From: Ferrovum sp.
GTDB taxonomy: Bacteria > Pseudomonadota > Gammaproteobacteria > Burkholderiales > Ferrovaceae
Assembly (NCBI GenBank): GCA_027450105.1
Contig: DAIDKJ010000087.1
Location: 1-5,766, forward strand
DNA length: 5,766 nt
Direction: 5' to 3'
The position numbers were made by a program, and so were the translations under genes. The notes under the pieces are model-generated. The model was given only the letters and a program-made list of their open reading frames with translations. It made no database searches and was not told the origin of the DNA. This document shows positions 1-5,735 of this stretch, piece after piece; positions within the stretch are counted from its first letter, which is position 1, and every line of letters begins with the position of its first letter.

Positions 1-331
1 GGTTATGGGCCCGCATTTGTTCGCCAAACCCGGGAAGGACCCTGTTCGCCACGGCCAGGGTGGCTTCGGGGGTGACATCGCGGGGGGCCGGACCGGTGCC
101 GCCGGTGGTGAGAATCAGGGTACATGCAGCGTGGTCGGCCAGGCGCCGCAGATGACTTTCGATCAGGTCTTGCTCGTCGGGAATCAGGTGTGATTCGATC
201 TGGAGAGGGTTGATGAGTGTTTGTTCCAGCCAAAGCCGTAACGCCGGCAACCCGGCATCCTCGTACTGCCCCCGCGCAGCCCGGTCGCTGATGGAAAGCA
301 GCCCCACGCGCAGGGGTTCCCAGGCGCTCAT
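1..331 (-). CDS. mog: Molybdopterin adenylyltransferase Mog (partial, C-terminus beyond left edge)
   Basis: Mog activates molybdopterin in the cytoplasm by transferring AMP from ATP, giving MPT-AMP, the substrate for molybdate insertion by MoeA. Reading the minus strand from the ATG at 331-329 gives 110 codons with no stop before the window edge; the family is about 195 residues, so roughly 55% is present. The N-terminus has the family signature VGLLSISDRA at residues 9-18, then LIPDEQ at 49-54 and the MPT-binding TTGGTGPAPRDVTPEAT at 75-91, followed by LPGFGEQMR. D52 and D85 align with Asp49 and Asp82 of E. coli Mog, both important for activity. The start is supported by a GGAG Shine-Dalgarno (340-337) five bases upstream. 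The gene overlaps the end of yjgA by four bases (ATGA), so the two are probably translationally coupled. Identity rests on strong similarity to E. coli Mog recalled from memory; MoaB is a less likely alternative. Confidence 0.93.
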   Translation of the reverse strand, partial: MSAWEPLRVGLLSISDRAARGQYEDAGLPALRLWLEQTLINPLQIESHLIPDEQDLIESHLRRLADHAACTLILTTGGTGPAPRDVTPEATLAVANRVLPGFGEQMRAHN

Positions 332-858
332 GGCAGCTCCAGGGGCGGGGTTTCTTCCGCTGGATGGCTGGAGGGGGGCTCCAGCAGCTGCGCCAGGGTA
401 CGAAACAGGGCCCGGAATTGACGGGGCGGTTTGCTCAAGGCTCGTTCGCGCTGGGCCCCCAGCACCAATTGGCGTAATTGTTGGCGATCGGCCTGGGGAT
501 GAGAGGCAACGAATTCATCCACCACCCCCAGGTCTTCCAGCATGCGGGCGCGCCAGCGCTCGGTGTCGTGCAGTGCGGCGGTGGCCGTGCGCGAGGTTCC
601 GGCCAGTTTGTCCAGATAGGCTTGCAAGGGGGCCGGATCCACGCCGCGCATCAGGCGCCCGATGTATTGCATCTGGCGCCGCAAGGCACCGTGGGCCTTC
701 AGGGTTTTGCTATCCAGTAGCGCCTGTTGCAGGGTGTCGGGCAGTTGCAGGGCGCGAATGCGCTCTGCACTGAGTTCGGCCAGGGCTTGTCCCAGGCTTT
801 GCAGCGCATGCATATCGCGCTTGCGCTGGGACTTGCTGGGGAGTTCTTCGGAGGTCAC
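328..858 (-). CDS. yjgA: Ribosome-associated protein YjgA / DarP (DUF615)
   Basis: YjgA (renamed DarP) is a small, highly charged alpha-helical protein that binds late 50S precursors and helps maturation of the peptidyl transferase centre. The 176-residue product is near the usual length (E. coli about 183) and shows family blocks in order: SKSQRKRD near the N-terminus (8-15), RRQMQYIGRLMR (60-71), TERWR (99-103) and PQADRQQLRQL (121-131), followed by a KPPRQFRALFRTL helix. Its N-terminus lacks most of the acidic extension of the E. coli protein. The start codon is GTG (858-856). The only upstream ATG nearby (869) is out of frame and reads MEKP before a stop overlapping the GTG. The Shine-Dalgarno is weak (GGA in GATGGAAAAG). 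It is first in a minus-strand pair with mog and diverges from pmbA, the same yjgA/pmbA adjacency as in E. coli. Confidence 0.94.
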   Translation of the reverse strand: MTSEELPSKSQRKRDMHALQSLGQALAELSAERIRALQLPDTLQQALLDSKTLKAHGALRRQMQYIGRLMRGVDPAPLQAYLDKLAGTSRTATAALHDTERWRARMLEDLGVVDEFVASHPQADRQQLRQLVLGAQRERALSKPPRQFRALFRTLAQLLEPPSSHPAEETPPLELP

Positions 859-862
859 GGCT

Positions 863-892
863 TTTCCATCAGACGATCAATATTGCTATGAT
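863..892 (+). promoter_or_regulatory. Candidate sigma-70 promoter of pmbA (extended -10)
   Basis: TATGAT at 887-892 matches five of six bases of TATAAT and is preceded by TGC at 884-886, which makes an extended -10 (TGnTATGAT). A -35-like TTTCCA lies at 863-868 with an 18-base spacer (four of six matches to TTGACA). Transcription should start near A898 to T900. That leaves only about ten bases before the ATG at 909, and it places the ATG at 888 inside the -10 element. The assignment comes from consensus matching only. Confidence 0.55.
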
Positions 893-893
893 A
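888..893 (-). promoter_or_regulatory. Candidate -10 element for yjgA-mog
   Basis: On the minus strand positions 893-888 read TATCAT, five of six matches to the sigma-70 -10 consensus TATAAT. Transcription would begin near A881, giving a leader of about 22 bases before the GTG start of yjgA. I see no convincing -35 hexamer, and the TGn extension is absent on this strand, so this side should be weaker than the pmbA side. The same bases form the -10 of the plus-strand promoter. Confidence 0.45.
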
Positions 894-908
894 CCGGATT
901 CACTCTTC

Positions 909-2267
909 ATGGATGCGCCCGTGTCAGACCATCAGCCCTTTTCCTATACGCAGGATTTTCTTCGTTCCCTGGTGCGGGATGCCCTGGAGCATGCCCGCCG
1001 CTGTGGGGCCCACGCCGCCGAGGCTGACGCCAGCGAGGGGAGCGGTTTCTCCGTCAACGTGCGCCTGGACGAGGTGGAAACCATCGAATACAACCGGGAC
1101 AAGGACGTGGGCATTACGGTGTTTTTTGGCCAACAACGGGGGCATGCCAGCAGTTCCGATTTTTCTCCCCAAGCCCTGCGCGACACGGTGGAAAAGGCCG
1201 TGAGCATTGCCCGCCACACGGCCTCGGACCCCTTTGCCGGATTGGCCGACCCGGCTTTGCTGGCGCGCAATGATCTGCCCGATCCGGGTCTGTACCACCC
1301 CTGGAACCTGAGCGTGGAGCAGGCCATCGACCAAGCCCGGGAATGCGAGGCTGCGGCTTTGGGTTTTGACCGGCGCATCAGCAATTCCGAAGGGGCCACG
1401 GTGTATACCCAGCAGTCCCAGTTTGCCTATGGCAATACCCTGGGGTTCATGGGGGGCTATGCCGGTTCCAGCCATGGGGTCAGTTGCTCGGTCATTGCCG
1501 GCAAGGGCGATGGCATGCAGCGGGATTACTGGTATACCACCACGCGTGATCCGCTGGATCTGGACCCCCCCCGCAGTGTGGGACAACGGGCGGGAGAGCG
1601 CACGGTGCGACGCTTGAAGGCCCGGCAATTGAAAACCTGCCAGGCCCCCGTGCTGTTTGAAGCCGGCTTGGCGGCAGGGCTGATCGGGCATTTCGTGAGC
1701 GCCGTCAGTGGCGGTGCCCTCTATCGCAAATCCAGTTTTTTGCAGGATTCTCTTGGGCAACAGGTGTTTGCCGCCGAGATTCAACTGCAGGAACAACCCC
1801 ATTTGCCCAAGGGGCTGGCCAGTTCACCCTTTGACGACGATGGGGTGGCCACCCAGGCCCGGGAGGTGGTGGTGGACGGGGTTGTGCAAGGGTACTTCCT
1901 GGGCAGTTATGCGGCGCGCAAACTGGGGATGCGCAGTACTGGCAACGCAGGGGGCAATCACAACCTGATTCTCAAGCCCTTTGGCGGAAGTTTCGAAAAC
2001 CTGCTCCACACCATGCAGCGCGGTCTGCTGGTGACCGAATTGCTGGGCCAGGGCGTGAATGGCGTCACGGGGGACTATTCCCGCGGGGCGGCCGGGTTTT
2101 GGGTGGAACAGGGAAAAATCCAGTACCCGGTGCACGAGATTACGATTGCCGGCAACCTCAAGGACATGTTCCGGCACATCCTGGCCGTGGGCGATGATGT
2201 TCTGATTCGCGGTTCCAAAATCACGGGCTCCATTCTCCTGGAAGAGATGACCATTGCCGGGAACTGA
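909..2267 (+). CDS. pmbA: Metalloprotease-associated protein PmbA (TldE)
   Basis: PmbA/TldE forms a cytoplasmic complex with TldD. In E. coli it matures microcin B17 by removing its leader and degrades the CcdA antitoxin. TldD carries the zinc-binding HExxxH motif; PmbA lacks it, and none is visible here. The 452-residue product fits the family (E. coli 450). Features include the N-terminal DEVETIEYNRDKDVGITVFF block, the central STGNAGGNHNLIL segment, TGDYSRGAAGFWVE at about 388-400, and the C-terminal EITIAGNLKDMF and GSILLEEMTIAGN. The frame stays open to an ATG at 888, but that codon lies within a strong -10-like element, so I chose the ATG at 909. A GTG at 921 is also possible; no start has a clear Shine-Dalgarno. 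A run of eight C at 1565-1572 keeps frame. The natural substrate in this organism is unknown, and a tldD partner is not in the window. Confidence 0.93.
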   Translation: MDAPVSDHQPFSYTQDFLRSLVRDALEHARRCGAHAAEADASEGSGFSVNVRLDEVETIEYNRDKDVGITVFFGQQRGHASSSDFSPQALRDTVEKAVSIARHTASDPFAGLADPALLARNDLPDPGLYHPWNLSVEQAIDQARECEAAALGFDRRISNSEGATVYTQQSQFAYGNTLGFMGGYAGSSHGVSCSVIAGKGDGMQRDYWYTTTRDPLDLDPPRSVGQRAGERTVRRLKARQLKTCQAPVLFEAGLAAGLIGHFVSAVSGGALYRKSSFLQDSLGQQVFAAEIQLQEQPHLPKGLASSPFDDDGVATQAREVVVDGVVQGYFLGSYAARKLGMRSTGNAGGNHNLILKPFGGSFENLLHTMQRGLLVTELLGQGVNGVTGDYSRGAAGFWVEQGKIQYPVHEITIAGNLKDMFRHILAVGDDVLIRGSKITGSILLEEMTIAGN

Positions 2268-2284
2268 CCGGTGCTGCCCAGCAT

Positions 2285-2327
2285 GGACGGGAACAGAAGA
2301 GGAATGAGAGGCAGAGGGGAGGGTGGA
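2285..2327 (+). other. Purine-rich tract in the pmbA-nrdR gap
   Basis: This 43-base stretch has 38 purines on the plus strand; only C2288, C2294, T2305, C2312 and T2324 interrupt it. It contains several Shine-Dalgarno-like words (AGAGGA, GGGGAGGG), of which GGAGG at 2318-2322 sits six bases before the ATG at 2329. It lies outside any confidently called gene and has no T tract or stable stem of a terminator, so transcription from pmbA may run on into nrdR. Its role is unknown beyond supplying a ribosome binding site. Confidence 0.5.
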
Positions 2328-2328
2328 C

Positions 2329-2367
2329 ATGTACACGGGCATGAATGGTGACGAGGCCGGGCCGTGA
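2329..2367 (+). CDS. Possible 12-codon leader ORF coupled to nrdR
   Basis: An ATG at 2329 opens a short frame reading MYTGMNGDEAGP and ending at TGA 2365-2367. That stop shares two bases with the GTG start of nrdR (2364-2366), giving the GTGA overlap typical of translationally coupled genes. A strong Shine-Dalgarno GGAGG (2318-2322) lies six bases before the ATG, a better site than that of most genes in this window. The peptide resembles no leader I know and has no run of one amino acid or rare codons that would suggest attenuation. It may simply load ribosomes that re-initiate at nrdR. It may also be chance in a purine-rich gap; conservation in relatives would decide. Confidence 0.35.
   Translation: MYTGMNGDEAGP
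2353..2356 (+). promoter_or_regulatory. Ribosome binding site of nrdR
   Basis: GAGG lies seven bases before the GTG at 2364. It supports this GTG as the nrdR start and lies inside the short upstream frame, so a ribosome translating that frame would pass over it. Confidence 0.6.
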
Positions 2368-2807
2368 AATGCCCGTTTTGTGGCGCGCAGGATTCCCAGG
2401 TCATCGATTCGCGCATGACCGAAGCCGGGGACAGCATTCGCCGGCGGCGGCGCTGCGGGGCTTGCAGCAAGCGCTTTACCACCTATGAAACCGCCGATAT
2501 CCGCCTGCCCCAGGTCATCAAGCAAAACGGCCATCGCGAGGAGTACTCGGCGGAAAAAGTCCGCGTCAGCTTCATGCGGGCCCTGCATAAACGCCCGGTT
2601 CCCGTGGAGCAGGTGGATGCGGCCCTGGAGCGCATGCGCCAGCATCTGCTGAGTTTGGGAGAGCGGGAGATCTCTTCGTTGCGGGTGGGCGAAATGGTCA
2701 TGGAGGAACTGCGCCGTCTGGACAAGGTGGCCTATGTGCGCTTTGCCTCGGTCTATCGCAGCTTTCAGGACCTGGAGGACTTTCGTGTGGTCATTGGCGA
2801 GCTTTGA
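2364..2807 (+). CDS. nrdR: Transcriptional repressor NrdR
   Basis: NrdR is a zinc- and nucleotide-binding repressor of ribonucleotide reductase operons; it senses ATP/dATP and binds NrdR boxes in their promoters. The 147-residue product is of family length and has the two expected parts. An N-terminal zinc ribbon has cysteines 3 and 6 (CPFC) and 31 and 34 (CGAC), with the basic RRRRR at 26-30 and the SKRFTTYE motif just after. An ATP-cone domain spans about residues 48-138, from PQVIKQNGHREEYSAEKVR to AYVRFASVYRSFQD. The start is GTG, fixed by the conserved MKCPFCG N-terminus and by GAGG seven bases upstream. No NrdR box is visible nearby, so its targets are elsewhere. It lies directly upstream of ribD, a neighbourhood common in Proteobacteria, and is very probably co-transcribed with the rib genes. 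Confidence 0.97.
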   Translation: MKCPFCGAQDSQVIDSRMTEAGDSIRRRRRCGACSKRFTTYETADIRLPQVIKQNGHREEYSAEKVRVSFMRALHKRPVPVEQVDAALERMRQHLLSLGEREISSLRVGEMVMEELRRLDKVAYVRFASVYRSFQDLEDFRVVIGEL

Positions 2808-2818
2808 GTGATTGTCCC

Positions 2819-3934
2819 ATGAGTGTTTCCTGGCACGAAGCGGATGTTGCCTGCATGGAGCGGGCCCTGGAGTTGGCGGCGCGGGGCTTGTATACCACCA
2901 CGCCCAATCCCCGGGTGGGTTGTGTCATTACCCGCGAGGGCAGCATAGTGGGCGAAGGCTGGCATGAGCGTGCGGGTGAAGCCCATGCCGAAGTCCATGC
3001 CCTGCGTCAGGCGGGGGCAGCGGCGCGCGGTGGATGCGCTTACGTCACGCTGGAACCCTGCAGTCATCAGGGGCGGACGCCCCCTTGTGCCGACGCCTTG
3101 ATTGCCGCCGGTCTGCGGCGCGTGGTGGTGGCGCTGGAAGATCCCAACCCCCAGGTGGCAGGTGCGGGCATTGCCCGGTTGCGTGCTGCCGGGTTGAGTG
3201 TGGAGGTGGGTTTGCGCTGTGAGCAGGCCACCCAGTTGAACCTGGGGTTTCTGGCGCGCATGCGTCGGCAAACGCCCTGGGTTCGGGCCAAGGTGGCCAT
3301 GAGTCTGGATGGCCGGACGGCCCTGGCCAATGGCGTCAGTCAATGGATTACGGGAGAGGCGGCCCGTGCGGATGGCCATCGACTGCGGGCACGCTCCTGT
3401 GCTGTGCTCACCGGGATGGGCACTGTGCGCGCAGATGACCCTACCCTGACGGTACGCGCGGTGCAGACCACCCGGCAACCGGTGCGCATCGTGCTGGACC
3501 AGGACCTGGAAACCCCCCTGGAGGCCAAGATTCTGGGTCCGCAGGCCCCCACCTGGCTGGTGACCTGCAACGACGACGTCCATCAGGCCCGGCGCTATCA
3601 AGATGTAGGGGCCCAGGTTCTGGTGGTGGAACGCACGGCCACGGGGCACATGAATCTATCGGCCCTGCTGCGGCTGTTGGGACAGCGTCAGTTGAATGAG
3701 GTGACGCTGGAGGCTGGGGCCCGTTTGACGGGGGCCTTTTTACAGGAACGACTGCTGGACGAGTTTGTGTTTTATGTGGCTCCTGCGTTGTTGGGAGAAG
3801 GAGGCCCCGGGGTGATTGCCGGAGCCCCCTTGACGGCTCTCACCCAGCGCCATGGGCTGAACATCCAGAACATTTCGGCATTGGGCGCAGACTGGCGCAT
3901 CGATGCCCGGTGCCATTATTGCGAGGAGTGTTGA
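2819..3934 (+). CDS. ribD: Bifunctional riboflavin deaminase/reductase RibD
   Basis: RibD carries out the second and third steps of riboflavin synthesis: deamination of the diaminopyrimidine formed from GTP, then NADPH-dependent reduction of its ribose. Residues 1-140 form a cytidine-deaminase-like domain with TTPNPRVGCVI, the zinc ligand and catalytic HAE at 56-58, and zinc cysteines C81 and C90 within EPCSHQGRTPPC. Residues from about 150 form the reductase, with K158, SLDGRTA at 162-168, QWITG, a RADDPTLTVR block and VTLEAGARLTGAFL. Length is 371 residues (E. coli 367). The ATG at 2819 is chosen; an in-frame TTG at 2804 overlaps the nrdR stop (TTGA) and would add five residues. Neither has a strong ribosome binding site, which suggests coupling to nrdR. 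The stop shares one base with the ribE start (TGATG). Confidence 0.97.
   Translation: MSVSWHEADVACMERALELAARGLYTTTPNPRVGCVITREGSIVGEGWHERAGEAHAEVHALRQAGAAARGGCAYVTLEPCSHQGRTPPCADALIAAGLRRVVVALEDPNPQVAGAGIARLRAAGLSVEVGLRCEQATQLNLGFLARMRRQTPWVRAKVAMSLDGRTALANGVSQWITGEAARADGHRLRARSCAVLTGMGTVRADDPTLTVRAVQTTRQPVRIVLDQDLETPLEAKILGPQAPTWLVTCNDDVHQARRYQDVGAQVLVVERTATGHMNLSALLRLLGQRQLNEVTLEAGARLTGAFLQERLLDEFVFYVAPALLGEGGPGVIAGAPLTALTQRHGLNIQNISALGADWRIDARCHYCEEC
3923..3928 (+). promoter_or_regulatory. Ribosome binding site of ribE
   Basis: GAGGAG lies inside the last codons of ribD, five bases before the ATG at 3934. It selects this start over an in-frame ATG at 3910, which would add eight residues ahead of the conserved MFTGII N-terminus. 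Confidence 0.8.
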
Positions 3935-4563
3935 TGTTTACCGGAATCATTCATGCGCTGGGTCGGGTAAGTTCCCAGCAGCCCCTGGAGGCGGGCGTGC
4001 GTTTGGTGATCCAGGCCCCCACCCTGGATTTGCAGGATGTGGTGGTGGGCGATTCCATTGCCTGCAATGGGGTTTGTTTGACGGTGGTGGCTTTGGTGGA
4101 CGCGGGCTTTGCCGTGGATGTGTCGGCCCATACCCGGGAGCATACCTGTGGCTTGCAGGCTGGGGCCACGCTCAATCTGGAAAAGGCCCTGCGCGTGTCG
4201 GATCGCTTGGGCGGGCATTGGGTGAGTGGGCATGTGGATGGGGTGGGAACGGTGGTGCGCTACCAACCCCTGGGGGAGAGCTGGTTGTTGCGCCTGAAGG
4301 CCCCGGGCGATCTGCCCCGCTACATTGCGCGCAAGGGTTCCATCACGGTCAATGGCATCAGCCTCACGGTCAATGCCGTGCAATACGATGAGTTCGACAT
4401 CAATCTCATCCCTCACACCCGGGCCGTCACCACCATGGCCACCTTGCAGGAGGGAGACTCCGTCAATCTGGAAGTGGACCTTCTGGCGCGCTATGCCCAT
4501 CGCTCCAGCGAATGGGACGCGATGCGGGCGGCACCAGCGGATTCTGGTAGAATCATCCCTTGA
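3934..4563 (+). CDS. ribE: Riboflavin synthase, alpha subunit type
   Basis: Riboflavin synthase catalyses the last step of the pathway, the dismutation of two 6,7-dimethyl-8-ribityllumazine molecules to riboflavin and the pyrimidinedione that lumazine synthase reuses. The protein is 209 residues (family about 200-215) and begins with the diagnostic MFTGII. It shows the expected internal duplication into two similar barrels with a period of 95 residues: CNGVCLTV at 44-51 matches VNGISLTV at 139-146, and HTR at 66-68 matches HTR at 161-163, where E. coli has ETL in both halves. GGHWVSGHVDGVG at 93-105 marks the junction. The gene shares one base with ribD, so the two should be translated together. 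The symbol is ribE in E. coli-style naming (ribC or ribB in some other systems). Its last codons contain a promoter-like element for the next gene. Confidence 0.97.
   Translation: MFTGIIHALGRVSSQQPLEAGVRLVIQAPTLDLQDVVVGDSIACNGVCLTVVALVDAGFAVDVSAHTREHTCGLQAGATLNLEKALRVSDRLGGHWVSGHVDGVGTVVRYQPLGESWLLRLKAPGDLPRYIARKGSITVNGISLTVNAVQYDEFDINLIPHTRAVTTMATLQEGDSVNLEVDLLARYAHRSSEWDAMRAAPADSGRIIP
4545..4553 (+). promoter_or_regulatory. Candidate extended -10 promoter for the RibBX gene
   Basis: TGGTAGAAT at 4545-4553, within the last codons of ribE, fits the extended -10 form TGnTAGAAT (five of six matches to TATAAT). Transcription would start near 4560 and give a leader of about 48 bases before the ATG at 4608. 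No good -35 is seen at 16-18 bases upstream, which extended -10 promoters can tolerate. A weaker alternative is TTGATG (4560-4565) with TACACT (4582-4587), spacer 16. The element could let RibBX be made independently of nrdR-ribD-ribE. Confidence 0.4.
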
Positions 4564-4607
4564 TGCTACTTTGCCGCTCTTTACACTTCCCTCAGGCCTG
4601 ACCATCC

Positions 4608-5735
4608 ATGACCCCTGCTGCTTCCCGCCCTTTGCCGCCCGGACTTTCCACCACCGAAGAACTGGTGGCCGATCTGAAGGCCGGAAAAATGGTCGTGCTG
4701 GTGGATGACGAAGACCGCGAAAACGAAGGCGATCTGATTCTGGCAGCGGACCATGTGAATGCCGAGGCCATCAACTTCATGGCCCGCTTTGGGCGCGGCC
4801 TGATCTGTTTGACCTTGACGGAAGAGCGCTGTCGGCAGCTCAACCTGCCGCTCATGGTGTCGGACAACCGCTCCTCCATGACCACCAATTTCACCGTGTC
4901 TATCGAGGCCGCCCACGGGGTGACCACCGGCATCTCGGCCACGGATCGAGCCCGCACCATCCAGGCCGCTGTGGCCCGTTTTGCCCGGCCCGATGATCTG
5001 GTGCAGCCCGGGCATATCTTTCCGCTCATGGCGCGCCGCGGGGGGGTGCTGATTCGGGCCGGGCATACGGAAGCCGGCTGCGATCTGGCCCAGTTGGCCG
5101 GTTTGGAGCCCGCGGCCGTGATTTGTGAAATCCTCAAGGACAACGGCGAAATGGCCCGCTTGCCCGATCTGCTGCAATTTGCCCAAATTCATGGCCTGAA
5201 ACTGGGCACCATTGCCGATCTCATCCATTACCGCAGTCAGCATGAAAAACTCATCGAACGGGCCGCTACCCGCCAGCTCCACACGCCCTATGGCGAATTT
5301 CGGGTGGTGGCCTACTATGACGTGGTGGCCCATCAGGCCCATCTGGCCCTGGTCTATGGACAGGTGCACCGGGATCGGGAAACCCTGGTACGGGTTCATG
5401 AGCCCTTTTCGGTGCTGGATATTTTTGATGATGGGGCCGGTCGGCATTCCTTCGGCATCCAAAACACCCTGAAAAAAATCGTCGAAGCGGGCTGTGGCGT
5501 GCTGGTCTTGTTGCATGGCGCCGAAACGGCGCAGGATCTCATCGCCTGGGCCGATGCCGGATGCGACGATCACCCCGCCGAACATAAGTGGGATCCTCGG
5601 TTGTATGGCGTGGGTGCCCAAATTTTGCAGGATGTGGGAGTGGGCAGGATGAGAGTGTTATCCCGCTTGCGCAAAATTCCCAGCATGGCTGGTTTTGGAC
5701 TGGAGATTTGTGGATATGTCACACCTGAGCAATAA
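4608..5735 (+). CDS. ribBA: 3,4-dihydroxy-2-butanone-4-phosphate synthase fused to degenerate GTP cyclohydrolase II-like domain (RibBX type)
   Basis: The N-terminal half converts ribulose 5-phosphate to 3,4-dihydroxy-2-butanone 4-phosphate, the four-carbon unit for lumazine. It keeps the RibB motifs: DDEDRENEGD at 33-42 (acidic metal and substrate loop), EAAHGVTTGISATDRA at about 100-115, PGHIFPL at 134-140 and GHTEA at 152-156. The C-terminal half (about 220-375) is homologous to GTP cyclohydrolase II: it keeps LVRVHE (260-265) and YGVGAQIL, but where true RibA has a Cys-rich zinc site (C...LRCDC after RVHSE) this protein reads PFSVLDIFDDGAGRHSFGIQ with no cysteine. GTP cyclohydrolase activity is therefore unlikely. 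This matches the RibBX variant reported in Proteobacteria, which has DHBP synthase activity but needs a separate ribA. Annotation pipelines usually label it ribBA. It follows ribE after 44 bases with only a weak Shine-Dalgarno (AGG at 4594) and possibly its own promoter. Confidence 0.93.
   Translation: MTPAASRPLPPGLSTTEELVADLKAGKMVVLVDDEDRENEGDLILAADHVNAEAINFMARFGRGLICLTLTEERCRQLNLPLMVSDNRSSMTTNFTVSIEAAHGVTTGISATDRARTIQAAVARFARPDDLVQPGHIFPLMARRGGVLIRAGHTEAGCDLAQLAGLEPAAVICEILKDNGEMARLPDLLQFAQIHGLKLGTIADLIHYRSQHEKLIERAATRQLHTPYGEFRVVAYYDVVAHQAHLALVYGQVHRDRETLVRVHEPFSVLDIFDDGAGRHSFGIQNTLKKIVEAGCGVLVLLHGAETAQDLIAWADAGCDDHPAEHKWDPRLYGVGAQILQDVGVGRMRVLSRLRKIPSMAGFGLEICGYVTPEQ

Noticed and set aside
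1565..1572. Run of eight C in pmbA as a frameshift or phase-variable tract
   Set aside because: The frame is intact across it, the conserved C-terminal motifs follow in frame, and PmbA is not a surface-variable protein. It could still be a sequencing-error hotspot.
924..1802. Long open frame of about 290 codons antisense to pmbA
   Set aside because: It lies fully opposite a well-supported gene, has no recognisable domains, and such antisense frames are common in GC-rich coding DNA.
2272..2283. Possible terminator hairpin TGCT-GCCC-AGCA after pmbA
   Set aside because: The stem is only four pairs and no T run follows; the downstream sequence is purine-rich. It would not terminate transcription.
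2254..2284. Promoter ahead of nrdR (TTGCCG with CAGCAT)
   Set aside because: The -10 matches only three of six bases and the spacer is 19 bases; no extended -10 is present.
4564..4607. FMN riboswitch ahead of the RibBX gene
   Set aside because: The gap is 44 bases, far shorter than an RFN element (well over 100 bases), and none of the conserved RFN blocks is visible here or ahead of ribD.
4581..5621. Long open frame of about 346 codons antisense to the RibBX gene
   Set aside because: It mirrors the codon structure of the RibBX gene, is rich in His, Gly and Gln typical of an antisense shadow, and matches no family I know.
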